Source: Streptomyces sp. V2I9 (GTDB lineage Bacteria; Actinomycetota; Actinomycetes; Streptomycetales; Streptomycetaceae). Taken from it: 64,000 nucleotides of DNA. Of the stretch, positions 53,067 to 61,334 are shown piece after piece; the first letter of the stretch is position 1, and each line of letters starts with the position of its first letter. The notes beneath the pieces are model-generated. The model saw only the letters and a list, made by a program, of their open reading frames with translations, was not told the DNA's origin and did no database searches. Position numbers and translations under genes: made by a program. The stretch lies in contig NZ_JAUSZJ010000002.1 in assembly GCF_030817475.1 (NCBI RefSeq), positions 642,501 through 706,500 on the forward strand, in the 5' to 3' direction.

Positions 53067-53919
53067 TCAGCACTGGTGGACCAGTTCGGTGCGATCGAAG
53101 CGCGCCTTGGCCAGGTCCGTTCGCGGGGTGAGCCAGTACAGCGCACCGTCCCCCTCACCGAAGGTCCCGCTCCGGCTGCCCTCGGCCAGGGGCTTCCACG
53201 CGGACCCCAGCTCCTCCCGGTCGATGAGATCCGGACCGTCCTGCGACGGGCCCGCGTCCGGATCGTCCTCCCACGGCTGTCCTCGTCGGGTGCCGACCCT
53301 GCCGAGGACCTCGCCCTCGACGGTGTCCTGCTGGGCCTGCGCCGTCCCGCCCAGCTTGAGGTCGTGACAACCGTTCAGCACGGAGGGGGCCCGGGTGGTG
53401 TCCGGCGTGCGTCCTGAACTCCTCGACTGCCGCGTCCAAGGCCTCGGAGGCGTCGTTGACATCCATGTCCCAGAAGGCCCTCGCGTGCAGCGGCCGCCGC
53501 GCGAGGACGTATTCATCATCCGGGATCCTCCCATCGGAGGCTTCCACGGCGTCGTCTCCGTGCCGGGCGGGACGTACAGCGCGTGGGGGAACGAGGGCGG
53601 CCAGAGGTCGTCCAGGTCGATGAGATCGGCGAACGGCCCCGCGAAGAGGAGCAGGCGGCCGTCACCGGGAAGCCCGGTGTCCAGGGAGCGGGAAGGCAGG
53701 GCGGCGAGGTCGATGGACGCGACGAGGAGCCCCTCGCCGTCCCGGGTCATGCCGGACGGCAAGTCCGGCAGCCCGCCGGGCCGGCCGCCCGCGCCCTCGT
53801 CGGAATGCCCTGTGGTCAGAGCGTAGGCAGGGTGCGAACAGCTCAGAATCCTGGTCGAGGGCCCCGTCGGAGACGCCCAACCCACGGGCTTTCGCACGAA
53901 ATCCCTCATGACTCACCAT
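53067..53919 (-). pseudogene. Decayed DUF1963 (YwqG-like) gene with several frameshifts
   Basis: DUF1963/YwqG proteins are widespread, with unknown function. Pieces of one can be read in order on the minus strand but in different frames. Near the start is VSHEGFRAKARGLGVSDGAL (frame of 53919); then, after a shift near 53840, ALTTGHSDEGAGGRPGGLPD and VASIDLAALPSRSLD; then, after a shift near 53545, EASDGRIPDDEYVLARRPLH and FWDMDVNDASEALDAAVEEF; then, after a shift near 53385, CHDLKLGGTAQAQQDTVEGE through to LAKARFDRTELVHQC. The last two shifts compensate each other, so a 280-residue frame stays open but has a scrambled middle. With at least three indels this is a pseudogene rather than a sequencing slip. 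Confidence 0.65.
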
Positions 53920-54082
53920 ACGGCCGGCCTGCCACGCGCCACCGACAACGGATCGGCCCCGGATGCGGCCCCCGCGCCGGGTCGCATCGGCGGCCCGTCC
54001 GTCGCCGTCGTCCGCCGGGACGGCGCCCATCGGTCCGGGGTTCCTGTCGGCCGACGGCGGGGGGCACAGCGGGTGTGTCAGC

Positions 54083-56059
54083 TCAGCCGGTGGCCGGGGT
54101 GAGGCGAGGCCAGGCGGATCCGCGCAGCAGCCGCAGGCCGTTGAGGGCGACGATGATGGTGGAGCCCTCGTGCCCGGCGACTCCGAGCGGAAGAGGGAGA
54201 GTGCCCGTCAGATCCCAGGCGACGAGGACGGCGATGAACGTCCCGGCGATCGCCAGGTTCTGGAGCACCAGGCGCCGGGCGGTGCGCGAGAGTTGCACGA
54301 TCGAGGGGATGGCGGCCAGTTCGTCGCGGACGACGACGGCGTCGGCGGTCTCCAGCGCGAGGTCCGATCCGACGCGCCCCATGGCGATGCCGGAGTACGC
54401 GGCGGCCAGGGCGGGGGCGTCGTTGACGCCGTCGCCGACCACGAGCACCCGGCGGCCTTCGGCTTCCCACTCCCTCACGGCGGCGACCTTGTCCTCGGGC
54501 AGCAGTCCCGCGCGGACCTCGGTGATGCCGACCTCGGCCGCCAGGCGGCGGGCGGCCCGCTCGTTGTCCCCGGTCAGCAGGACGGGTGAGCGGCCGGTCA
54601 GGCGTGTGAGGGCGGCGACGGTGGCGGCCGCGTCAGGCCTCAGCCGGTCGGCGACGCCGATCACCCCGACCGGAGTCCCCGCCACCAGGACGGTCACGGC
54701 GGTGCGTCCGTCGGCCTGCAGTTCGGTGACGGCCGTGCGGTGCGGGGTGTCGGCGGCGTCGGCGAGGAGCCGGTCGGGGGCGCCGACGGCGACGGTGCGC
54801 CCGTCGACGGTGGCACGGACGCCCCGGCCGGGGGTGGAGACGAAGTCCCCGGCGTCGGCGAGGGGCAGGCCGCGTTCGCGGGCGGCGGCGACGACGGCGC
54901 GGGCCAGGGGGTGTTCGCTGGGATGCTCGGCGGACGCGGCCAGGGTCAGGAGCGCGCTGTCGTCGAGACCGCTGCCGGGCAGCGGGCGGAGATCGGTGAC
55001 GTAGGGGATGCCTTCGGTGAGGGTGCCGGTCTTGTCCAGGGCGACGGTGTCGATCTGGCCGATGCGTTCCATGACGACGGCGGACTTGGCGAGTACGCCA
55101 CGGCGGCCGGCGTTGGCGATGGCGGACAGCAGCGGCGGCATCGTGGAGAGCACCACCGCGCACGGGGAGGCGACGATCATGAAGGTCATGGCCCGCAGCA
55201 GGGCCGGCTGGAGCGCGTCACCGAAGGCGAGCGGGATACCGAAGACGGCGAGGGTCGCGCTCACCATGCCGATCGAGTACCGCTGTTCGATCTTCTCGAT
55301 GTAGAGCTGGGTGGGGGCCTTGGTCCCGGATGCCTCCTCGACCATCTTCACGATCCTGGCGATCACCGAGTCGGCCGGATCCCGTTCGACGCGCACGCGC
55401 AGGGCTCCGGCGCCGTTGACGGTGCCGGCGAACACCTCGTCGCCGGTCCGCTTGGCCACCGGCAGGGGCTCGCCGGTGATGGTGGCCTGGTCCACGTCGC
55501 CGGCCCCGCCCGTCACCCGCCCGTCCGCGCCGACCCGCTCTCCGGGGCGGATCAGGACGGTGTCACCGACGGCCAGATCGCCGGTGTCCACCGACTCCTC
55601 GCCGCCTCCGGGCAGCAGGCGGGTCGCGGTGGTGGGCGCGAGATCGAGCAGACCGTGCACGGAGTCCGCCGTCCGCGCGGTGGCGAGGGCTTCCAGGGCG
55701 CCGGAGGTGGCGAAGATGACGATCAGCAGCGCGCCGTCGAGCACCTGACCGATCGAGGCGGCGCCGAGCGCGGCCACCACCATCAGCAGGTCCACGTCCA
55801 GCGTCCTGTTCCCGAGGGCCTTCAGCCCTTCCCAGCCCGGCTCCCACCCGCCGGTGGCGTAGGTGGCGGCGAACAGCGATCCCGACAGCCAGACCGGGCC
55901 GTCCAGCAGGTGCACCGGCAGGGCGAGCAGGAACAGCACCAGCGCTGCGAGCGCCCACCGGACCTCCGACAGCGCCAGCAGACGGGTACGGCGCCGGGGA
56001 ACGACCTGGCGGGGGCCGCCGACGGGCAGCGCGGGCCGCCGGTCCAGAGCAGAGGGCAT
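54083..56059 (-). CDS. P1B-4 type metal-transporting ATPase (Co/Ni/Fe exporter, CtpD/CtpJ-like)
   Basis: A P-type ATPase of 658 residues that pumps a transition metal out of the cytoplasm. The catalytic core has TGEPLPV, DKTGTLTEG (phosphorylated Asp near residue 342), the HP motif region EHPSEHPLARAV and GDGVNDAPAL. The membrane metal-binding motif is SPC (VASPCAVVLS) rather than CPC, and the last helix has GHEGSTIIVALNG. Together with only about six core helices and no N-terminal metal-binding domain, this defines the P1B-4 group that handles cobalt, nickel or iron. The ATG at 56059 has AAGGGG upstream. It is divergent from an NmtR-like sensor; nmtR-ctpJ in M. tuberculosis is the model, so it is probably induced by nickel or cobalt. 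Confidence 0.93.
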   Translation of the reverse strand: MPSALDRRPALPVGGPRQVVPRRRTRLLALSEVRWALAALVLFLLALPVHLLDGPVWLSGSLFAATYATGGWEPGWEGLKALGNRTLDVDLLMVVAALGAASIGQVLDGALLIVIFATSGALEALATARTADSVHGLLDLAPTTATRLLPGGGEESVDTGDLAVGDTVLIRPGERVGADGRVTGGAGDVDQATITGEPLPVAKRTGDEVFAGTVNGAGALRVRVERDPADSVIARIVKMVEEASGTKAPTQLYIEKIEQRYSIGMVSATLAVFGIPLAFGDALQPALLRAMTFMIVASPCAVVLSTMPPLLSAIANAGRRGVLAKSAVVMERIGQIDTVALDKTGTLTEGIPYVTDLRPLPGSGLDDSALLTLAASAEHPSEHPLARAVVAAARERGLPLADAGDFVSTPGRGVRATVDGRTVAVGAPDRLLADAADTPHRTAVTELQADGRTAVTVLVAGTPVGVIGVADRLRPDAAATVAALTRLTGRSPVLLTGDNERAARRLAAEVGITEVRAGLLPEDKVAAVREWEAEGRRVLVVGDGVNDAPALAAAYSGIAMGRVGSDLALETADAVVVRDELAAIPSIVQLSRTARRLVLQNLAIAGTFIAVLVAWDLTGTLPLPLGVAGHEGSTIIVALNGLRLLRGSAWPRLTPATG

Positions 56060-56116
56060 GGTGGAGGACCCCTTCACGGGTGGGGCGAGGACGAAGACCT
56101 CAGCATACAGGAACAC

Positions 56117-56132
56117 ATGAACAATTCTTCAT
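56117..56132. promoter_or_regulatory. Candidate NmtR-type operator
   Basis: ATGAA-CAATTC-TTCAT, an inverted repeat in the 95-base gap between the ATPase and sensor genes, inside the only AT-rich patch nearby; the flanks ACA and TATGT extend the symmetry imperfectly. It has the ATGAA/TTCAT core typical of ArsR/SmtB operators, placed to repress both genes. Confidence 0.7.
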
Positions 56133-56154
56133 ATGTTGCCCGTATGATGGGCGC

Positions 56155-56562
56155 ATGGGCCACGGACGCGTCACCACCAGCAGCGCCAGCACCCGCGAGC
56201 GGCTCGACGCGGTCGGCACCGCCGACGTCGCCGCCACCCTCCAGGCCCTGGCCACCCCCTCGCGGCTCTACATCCTCGCCCGCCTCCAGGAGGGCCCGTG
56301 CCCCGTCGGCGAACTCGCCGAGGCGGTCGGCATGGAGAGCTCGGCCTGCTCCCACCAGCTCCGCCTGCTCCGCAACCTCGGCCTGGTCACCGGCGAACGC
56401 CAGGGCCGCAGCATCGTCTACTCCCTCTACGACGATCACGTCGCCGAACTTCTCGACCAGGCCCTCTACCACGTCGAGCACCTGCGCCTGGGACTGCACG
56501 AAACCCGGACCCGCGAAACCGCCCCGGCCGCCGCCGGTGGTGGCGCGAGGGGCACGTCGTAG
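56155..56562 (+). CDS. nmtR: ArsR/SmtB family metal sensor, NmtR-like
   Basis: A 135-residue winged-helix repressor released from DNA by metal. The core TLQALATPSRLYILARLQEG, the recognition helix SACSHQLRLLRNLGLVTGER and GRSIVYSLYD are typical ArsR. The alpha-5 metal site is present as D93-x-H95-x10-H106-x2-H109, the same pattern as in NmtR. The N-terminus MGHG also matches NmtR, whose Gly2 amine and His3 help bind nickel. One further NmtR ligand (His109 there) is Arg111 here, while a His115 lies nearby. The ATG at 56155 was chosen to give the MGHG N-terminus; the longer in-frame form would run through the operator. Target: the divergent P1B-4 ATPase gene. Confidence 0.92.
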   Translation: MGHGRVTTSSASTRERLDAVGTADVAATLQALATPSRLYILARLQEGPCPVGELAEAVGMESSACSHQLRLLRNLGLVTGERQGRSIVYSLYDDHVAELLDQALYHVEHLRLGLHETRTRETAPAAAGGGARGTS

Positions 56563-56705
56563 GCGACGGCGAGCGGATCGTCGCGGCCTCGACGCGGCGG
56601 AGGCCCTCCTCACCGGCACACGGGCGCAGCGTGCTCACCCCCCGCCACGGCCGTGGCGTCACGGCCCCTCGCCACGCCGGCCCGGCCACGTCCGGCGGGG
56701 CGAAC

Positions 56706-56735
56706 CGGGAGGCCGGCCGCCCGGCCGGCCTCCCG
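56706..56735. terminator. 14 bp perfect hairpin between convergent genes
   Basis: CGGGAGGCCGGCCG (56706-56719) and its exact complement (56722-56735) are separated by CC. It lies between the ends of nmtR and the peptidase gene. The rest of 56563-56763 shows nothing coding. Confidence 0.7.
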
Positions 56736-56763
56736 TCCCCCTCGGGCCGGCGGGCCGCACACC

Positions 56764-58122
56764 CTACGACAGGCCGAGCGACCGCAGCACACGGTGCTGG
56801 GACGGCGTCGGCCGCGTCGGCCAGTAGACGTAGCACACCCCGCCCGTACCGCTCCTCACCCGGCCGTCGGCCCCGTACCGCTTGGTGCGGAGCCAGATGT
56901 TCTCGAACTCGCGCCTCCGGTAGACCCGGCGCACCGCCTCGTTGTCGGGTGACGCGGGGTCGTTGGCGATGACGTCACCCTCGCGGGTGAAACCGATGAC
57001 CGTCATCAGATGCCCGGCCGTCCCGTACCCCGCGCCGGTCAGCTCCTCCTCCAGGAAGGACTGGGAGGTGATGACCGGGATGCCGACGCGGATCAGCCGT
57101 TCCACGTCGGTCAGGGAGCCGATCCGGGTGACGACGGCGTTCAGATCGCGGTACGTGGCGGCGTACGCGGCGTTGAACGGCCAGTTCCCGCAGCCCGCGT
57201 ACTGGTAGTCGTAGGTGTGGCGGGCCGCGTGGCAGACCTGGGGGTCGGGCAGGCCGGGCTTGACCCAGGCGAGATCCTGCGCGGTGGGCCGCCGGCCCCA
57301 GTACTCGATGATCATCTGCGAGGAGGTGGGGCTGCACCAGGCCTCGCCGCCGTTGTCGTACTCGGGGTACTGCCCGATGTGGACGTTCTGCGAGTAGCGG
57401 GGCACGGACAGTTCGCGTGCGATGGCCGGGGCGCTCGCGGGCACCGTGAAGCGGTCGGGTACGTCGGAGGCCATCGCACCGACCCGCCACACGGTCGGGG
57501 TGAGGCGGCTGCCCGGTGCCCGGTACAGGGTGAGCCGCAGTTGGTGGGAGACCAGGCGCACGCCGCTCGCCGGGTCGTCCACCGAGAAGGTGTCCGTCCA
57601 CACGGAGCCGTACGCGTCACCCTGGTCGTCCACGGAGGTCCGCCGGACGTCTCCGTCGCCCGACGCCCAGCGGCCCATCACGAACCAGGGGGTCGCGGTG
57701 CCGTCCGCGTACCGGCCGCTGAGCTCGACCTGGATCCAGGTGCCGGCCGGGGTACGGGCGTTCCAGGAGGCGATCACCTCGGTGGCGGGAACGGTGGAGC
57801 GGTGCACGGGAGAGGTCCAGGTGGCGTACTCCCACGCGGCTGTCGTACCGGTGTGCGGGTCGGTGTAGTCGGTGCGGCCGGCCGGGACCGCGACCACCAG
57901 GCCGGGCCGGGGGCCGGAAAGCACCCGGATCCCGTCGCCGGTGCCGCAGCGCCAGTCGGTGTACGTGTGCCAGAAGCGGTTGTCCACGAGGGCCTTCGGG
58001 GCGGCGGCGGACGCCGACGGGACGGCGGAGGCGGCGGAAGCGGCGGAAGCCACCGTGCCGGCGCCGGCCACCGCGGCGATCGCGGCGGTCAGAACGGTTC
58101 TGCGCGAAGTCGGACTGGTCAT
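56764..58122 (-). CDS. Exported C39-like cysteine peptidase
   Basis: A 452-residue protein with a twin-arginine type signal peptide (SRRTVLTAAIAAVAGAGTVA, cleavage around residue 45). It is therefore probably folded before export through Tat. The N-terminal 200 residues form a beta-rich domain. The C-terminal papain-like C39 domain has the catalytic Cys in EAWCSPTSSQMIIEYWG (near residue 265), the His in GTAGHLMTVIGF and the Asp/Asn in VIANDPASPDN. Such Streptomyces proteins are thought to cleave peptides outside the cell; the substrate is unknown. The ATG at 58122 is preceded by GGGGGTCA. Confidence 0.92.
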   Translation of the reverse strand: MTSPTSRRTVLTAAIAAVAGAGTVASAASAASAVPSASAAAPKALVDNRFWHTYTDWRCGTGDGIRVLSGPRPGLVVAVPAGRTDYTDPHTGTTAAWEYATWTSPVHRSTVPATEVIASWNARTPAGTWIQVELSGRYADGTATPWFVMGRWASGDGDVRRTSVDDQGDAYGSVWTDTFSVDDPASGVRLVSHQLRLTLYRAPGSRLTPTVWRVGAMASDVPDRFTVPASAPAIARELSVPRYSQNVHIGQYPEYDNGGEAWCSPTSSQMIIEYWGRRPTAQDLAWVKPGLPDPQVCHAARHTYDYQYAGCGNWPFNAAYAATYRDLNAVVTRIGSLTDVERLIRVGIPVITSQSFLEEELTGAGYGTAGHLMTVIGFTREGDVIANDPASPDNEAVRRVYRRREFENIWLRTKRYGADGRVRSGTGGVCYVYWPTRPTPSQHRVLRSLGLS

Positions 58123-58377
58123 GGGCGTGACCCCCGGTCGGATGCGGAAGGTGGTCTGCGGGTGCCGTGCGGTGCGCCGGGGTGCGGCGCCGTACAAGGT
58201 GGTGCGGGCGGTGCGGTGCGCCAACTATCGCGCGCGGCGGGCGGGTCGGGCCAGCGGTTCGCCCGTGGCCGCCGGACCAATATGGGTCTGGACCACTGGC
58301 GGGTCCATCGGCCCGCACCATGGGCGTGACCTGCACAGGCTCGCGGGTGCCCGCGTGCCGGAACGTACCCTGGAGCC

Positions 58378-59007
58378 ATGGACGACCTGGCCCGCCACGC
58401 CGATGACCTCGCCTCACTCCCCCCGTCCTGCGGGCCGGTCCGGCTGGTGGCGGTGGACGGGCACGCCGGTTCGGGCAAGAGCACCTTCGCCGCCCGCCTC
58501 GCGGTGGCGCTGGGCGGTGCGCCGGTCCTCCATCTGGACGATCTCGCCACCCACGCGGAGCTGTTCGGCTGGCCGGGGCGGCTGCGGGACCAGGTGCTCC
58601 TGCCGCTCGCACGTGGCGAGAGCGCGCGCTACGCCCCGTACGACTGGACGGAACGCCGCTTCGGACCGGTGCGGACCCTGGAGCCGGCCCCGGTGGTGCT
58701 GGTGGAGGGGGTCGGCGCGGGACGCCGGGAGGTGCGGCCGTGGCTGGCGGCGCTCTGCTGGATGGAGGTGGGCCGCGAGGCGTCCCACGAGCGCGGACGG
58801 CGGCGGGACGGCGCCGCGCTCACCCGGTTCTGGGACGGGTGGACGCGGGCCGAGGACCGGCATTTCGCCGACGACCCCTCACGCCCCCACGCGGACGTCC
58901 TGGTACGCCAGTTGCCGGAGGGGTACGCGTGGCTGCCGGGGCCGGGAGCGACAGCGGGAGCGAACCGGCCCGTCACGGACGGTAGCCGAATCGGGCCACC
59001 CCGCTGA
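58378..59007 (+). CDS. P-loop NTPase, uridine kinase-like
   Basis: A 209-residue cytosolic protein with a clean Walker A, VDGHAGSGKSTFAARLA, near residue 24. A lid-like Asp pair (HLDDLATHAELFGWPGRL) follows, then RYAPYDWTERRFG, and the later VVLVEGVGAGRREV acts as the Walker B-like strand. This arrangement resembles uridine/cytidine kinases and (d)NTP-type P-loop kinases, but the substrate-binding residues cannot be assigned. The C-terminal 25 residues are disordered. It is divergent from the peptidase gene with a 255-base gap, and the structured leader of the AAA+ gene follows. Confidence 0.85.
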   Translation: MDDLARHADDLASLPPSCGPVRLVAVDGHAGSGKSTFAARLAVALGGAPVLHLDDLATHAELFGWPGRLRDQVLLPLARGESARYAPYDWTERRFGPVRTLEPAPVVLVEGVGAGRREVRPWLAALCWMEVGREASHERGRRRDGAALTRFWDGWTRAEDRHFADDPSRPHADVLVRQLPEGYAWLPGPGATAGANRPVTDGSRIGPPR

Positions 59008-59044
59008 GCCGTCGCATTTTGGCCCCGGAGAGCCCCAACTCCGC

Positions 59045-59147
59045 TTGACCGGGGGCCCTTACTGGTCTTACGTTCTCATTGTGCGGCTTTTCGGAGCCCC
59101 CGCAGACGCGAAGTCCCCGGTTGTTCCCCCGTGATCGGGGGCTTCGC
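59045..59147 (+). promoter_or_regulatory. Promoter and structured leader (possible attenuator or sRNA) before the AAA+ gene
   Basis: TTGACC (59045-59050), 18 bases, then TACGTT (59069-59074) make a good sigma-HrdB type promoter; the start of transcription would be near 59081. The next 65 bases contain three segments that can each pair with CGGGGGCTTC at 59136-59145: GAGCCCCCG at 59094-59102, GAAGTCCCCG at 59110-59119 and CCCCCG at 59126-59131. These pairings exclude each other. The leader ends about 220 bases before the AAA+ start codon. The remainder of 59008-59365 shows nothing coding. Confidence 0.5.
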
Positions 59148-59365
59148 TCTGTGCTCCCCCCGCTGTTCCGGCGACCACGCAGAGCGATTCACTCACTCTC
59201 GGTCACCCTCCCCACCGCTCGGCAGCCGGGCGGACTCTCCCCCGTGCGCGGGTACGATGCACCACGGTGTGGTCAATTCCCTTCCCCCGCGCCGTGATTC
59301 AGCACGCTCCGGTGGGCATGCTGTGCGGGCGGGACATCCTGGGGGCACGGTTTGTGGGGGACCTG

Positions 59366-61270
59366 ATGAACATCGGCACACAGGGCGCCGGCGCCCCTGC
59401 CGACCTCGCCTGGCTGCGCGGCATGGACGCCTACACGATGGGCGCCTACCCGCAGGCCGAGGAGGAGTTCAGAGCCGCGGTGCGACTCGATCCGGGCATG
59501 GCGGACGGCTGGCTCGGCCTCCACGCGCTGCGCGTCGACACCACCACGGCCCTGTTGCGCATGCACCAGCACCGCGAGCGCTTCGGCGAGCAGCGCGCCC
59601 GCCACCGCCGCACGCTCAACTCCTGGTATTGGCTGGGCTGGTGGGTGCAGCCGGTGCTGGAGAGCGGGCGCGATCTGCTGCTGGCGCACGCCTCGCACTG
59701 GCTGGACGGCCGCCATGTGCCCGAGCTGGACCGGGCGTTGGCCGGGCTGCCGCCGGTGGACGCGGACCCGCAGGTGCGGTTCCTGCACGCCTGCCGCGCG
59801 TATCTGGTCAAGGACTGGGAGCAGTTGGTGCGCTGTACCGAGCAGCTCGTCGACGACCCGATGCTGGGGATCGAGGCGGGCCTGTTCGGCGGGATGGCCC
59901 GCGTGCGGCTGGAGATGTTCGGGCAGGCGGAGCCGCTGCTGTCGGCCGCGCTGATGCGATGTCGCAGCGAGCAGCCGCAGCGCAAGGAGCTGCGCTACTG
60001 GCTGGCGCGGGCCCACGAGGGCACCGGGCGCAGCGCCGCCGCCCTGCCGCTGTACCGGGCGGTGCACCGGGTCGATCCGGCCTTCATGGACACCTCTGCC
60101 CGGCTCGCCGCGCTCGTGGAGGGCGACGGATACGACGAGTCGGCGGACCTGGCCGCGGTGACCCTGTCCGGTTTCGGGGCGGGGGTGCCGGGCGCGGAGG
60201 CGCTGCCGGAGGGGGACGCGCTGCTCGGCGTCGATCCGGTGGACGGGCGCGAGTCCTGGACGCTGGGCGACGCGGTGCTGCTCGGGGACGAGCCCGTGCC
60301 GGGCCCGCCCGACCCGGTCGAGAAGGTCCGCCGCACCAGGACCGGTAAGCCGCCGCCCTTCCCGGCCGGGCCCAGTGATTCCGCCCTGCTGGCCGAGGCG
60401 CTGTCGCAGCTGGAGCGGATGGTCGGACTGGAGCCGGTGAAGCGGCAGGTCAAGGCACTCTCGGCGCAGCTGAACATGGCCAGGCTGCGGGCCGAGCAGG
60501 GGCTTCCCGTGCAGCCGCCCAAGCGCCATTTCGTCTTCTCCGGGCCCTCCGGCACCGGCAAGACCACGGTGGCGCGCATCCTGGGCCGGGTCTTCTACGC
60601 CCTCGGGCTGCTCGGCGGCGATCATCTGGTCGAGGCGCAACGGTCCGACCTGGTCGGGGAGTTCCTCGGTCAGACGGCGGTGAAGGCCAACGAACTGATC
60701 GACTCGGCGCTGGGCGGGGTGCTCTTCGTCGACGAGGCGTACAGCCTGGCCAACTCCGGTTACAGCAAGGGCGACGCGTACGGCGACGAGGCGCTCCAGG
60801 TGCTCCTCAAACGGGCCGAGGACAACCGGGACCACCTCGTCGTCATCCTCGCGGGGTACCCGGAGGGCATGGACCGGCTGCTCGCCACCAATCCGGGCCT
60901 CTCCTCCCGGTTCACCAGCCGGGTCGACTTCCCCAGCTACCGGCCGCTCGAACTGACCGCGATCGGGGGCGTCCTGGCCGCCGAGAACGACGACGTGTGG
61001 GACGAGGAGGCGGTGGAGGAGCTGCGGTCCATCAGCGGTCATGTGGTGGACCAGGGGTGGATCGACGAGCTGGGCAACGGCCGCTTCCTGCGGACGCTGT
61101 ACGAGAAGAGCTGTGCCTACCGCGATCTGCGGCTCTCCGGCTACCGGTCCGCGCCGACCAGGGAGGACCTGTCGACGCTACGGCTCCCGGACCTGATGCA
61201 GGCGTACGGCGAGGTGCTGTCGGGGCGCGGTCCGTTGGGTCGGGGCAAACAGGAGCCGGGCGCGGTGTGA
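59366..61270 (+). CDS. CbxX/EccA-like AAA+ ATPase with TPR-like N-terminus
   Basis: A 634-residue protein. The N-terminal half (to about 280) is helical with TPR-like units (for example AYTMGAYPQAEEEFRAAVRL, and LARAHEGTGRSAAALPLYRA), followed by an acidic/Pro linker. The C-terminal half is a CbxX/CfqX type AAA+ domain: Walker A FSGPSGTGKTTVARILGR near residue 395, Walker B VLFVDEAYSL, the sensor 1 stretch VVILAGYPEGM and the arginine-finger region NPGLSSRFTSRVDF. The same layout is seen in EccA of type VII (ESX) secretion. No ESX genes are visible here, so it is an orphan. The ATG at 59366 follows a GGGGG site. Confidence 0.9.
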   Translation: MNIGTQGAGAPADLAWLRGMDAYTMGAYPQAEEEFRAAVRLDPGMADGWLGLHALRVDTTTALLRMHQHRERFGEQRARHRRTLNSWYWLGWWVQPVLESGRDLLLAHASHWLDGRHVPELDRALAGLPPVDADPQVRFLHACRAYLVKDWEQLVRCTEQLVDDPMLGIEAGLFGGMARVRLEMFGQAEPLLSAALMRCRSEQPQRKELRYWLARAHEGTGRSAAALPLYRAVHRVDPAFMDTSARLAALVEGDGYDESADLAAVTLSGFGAGVPGAEALPEGDALLGVDPVDGRESWTLGDAVLLGDEPVPGPPDPVEKVRRTRTGKPPPFPAGPSDSALLAEALSQLERMVGLEPVKRQVKALSAQLNMARLRAEQGLPVQPPKRHFVFSGPSGTGKTTVARILGRVFYALGLLGGDHLVEAQRSDLVGEFLGQTAVKANELIDSALGGVLFVDEAYSLANSGYSKGDAYGDEALQVLLKRAEDNRDHLVVILAGYPEGMDRLLATNPGLSSRFTSRVDFPSYRPLELTAIGGVLAAENDDVWDEEAVEELRSISGHVVDQGWIDELGNGRFLRTLYEKSCAYRDLRLSGYRSAPTREDLSTLRLPDLMQAYGEVLSGRGPLGRGKQEPGAV

Positions 61271-61302
61271 GGCCGCGCCGGAGGTGAACCCCCGGCGCGG
61301 CC
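61271..61302. terminator. Hairpin after the AAA+ gene
   Basis: GGCCGCGCCGG (61271-61281) and CCGGCGCGGCC (61292-61302) form a perfect 11 bp stem directly after the stop, between convergent genes. Confidence 0.7.
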
Positions 61303-61334
61303 GCGGACCTGTGGGCGAACGGCGGCCGGGGACC

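Noticed and set aside
53067..53909. Intact 280-residue protein-coding gene
   Set aside because: The middle 50-55 residues are out of frame relative to the flanking DUF1963 similarity, and the family's N-terminus lies in yet another frame, so it is treated as a pseudogene.
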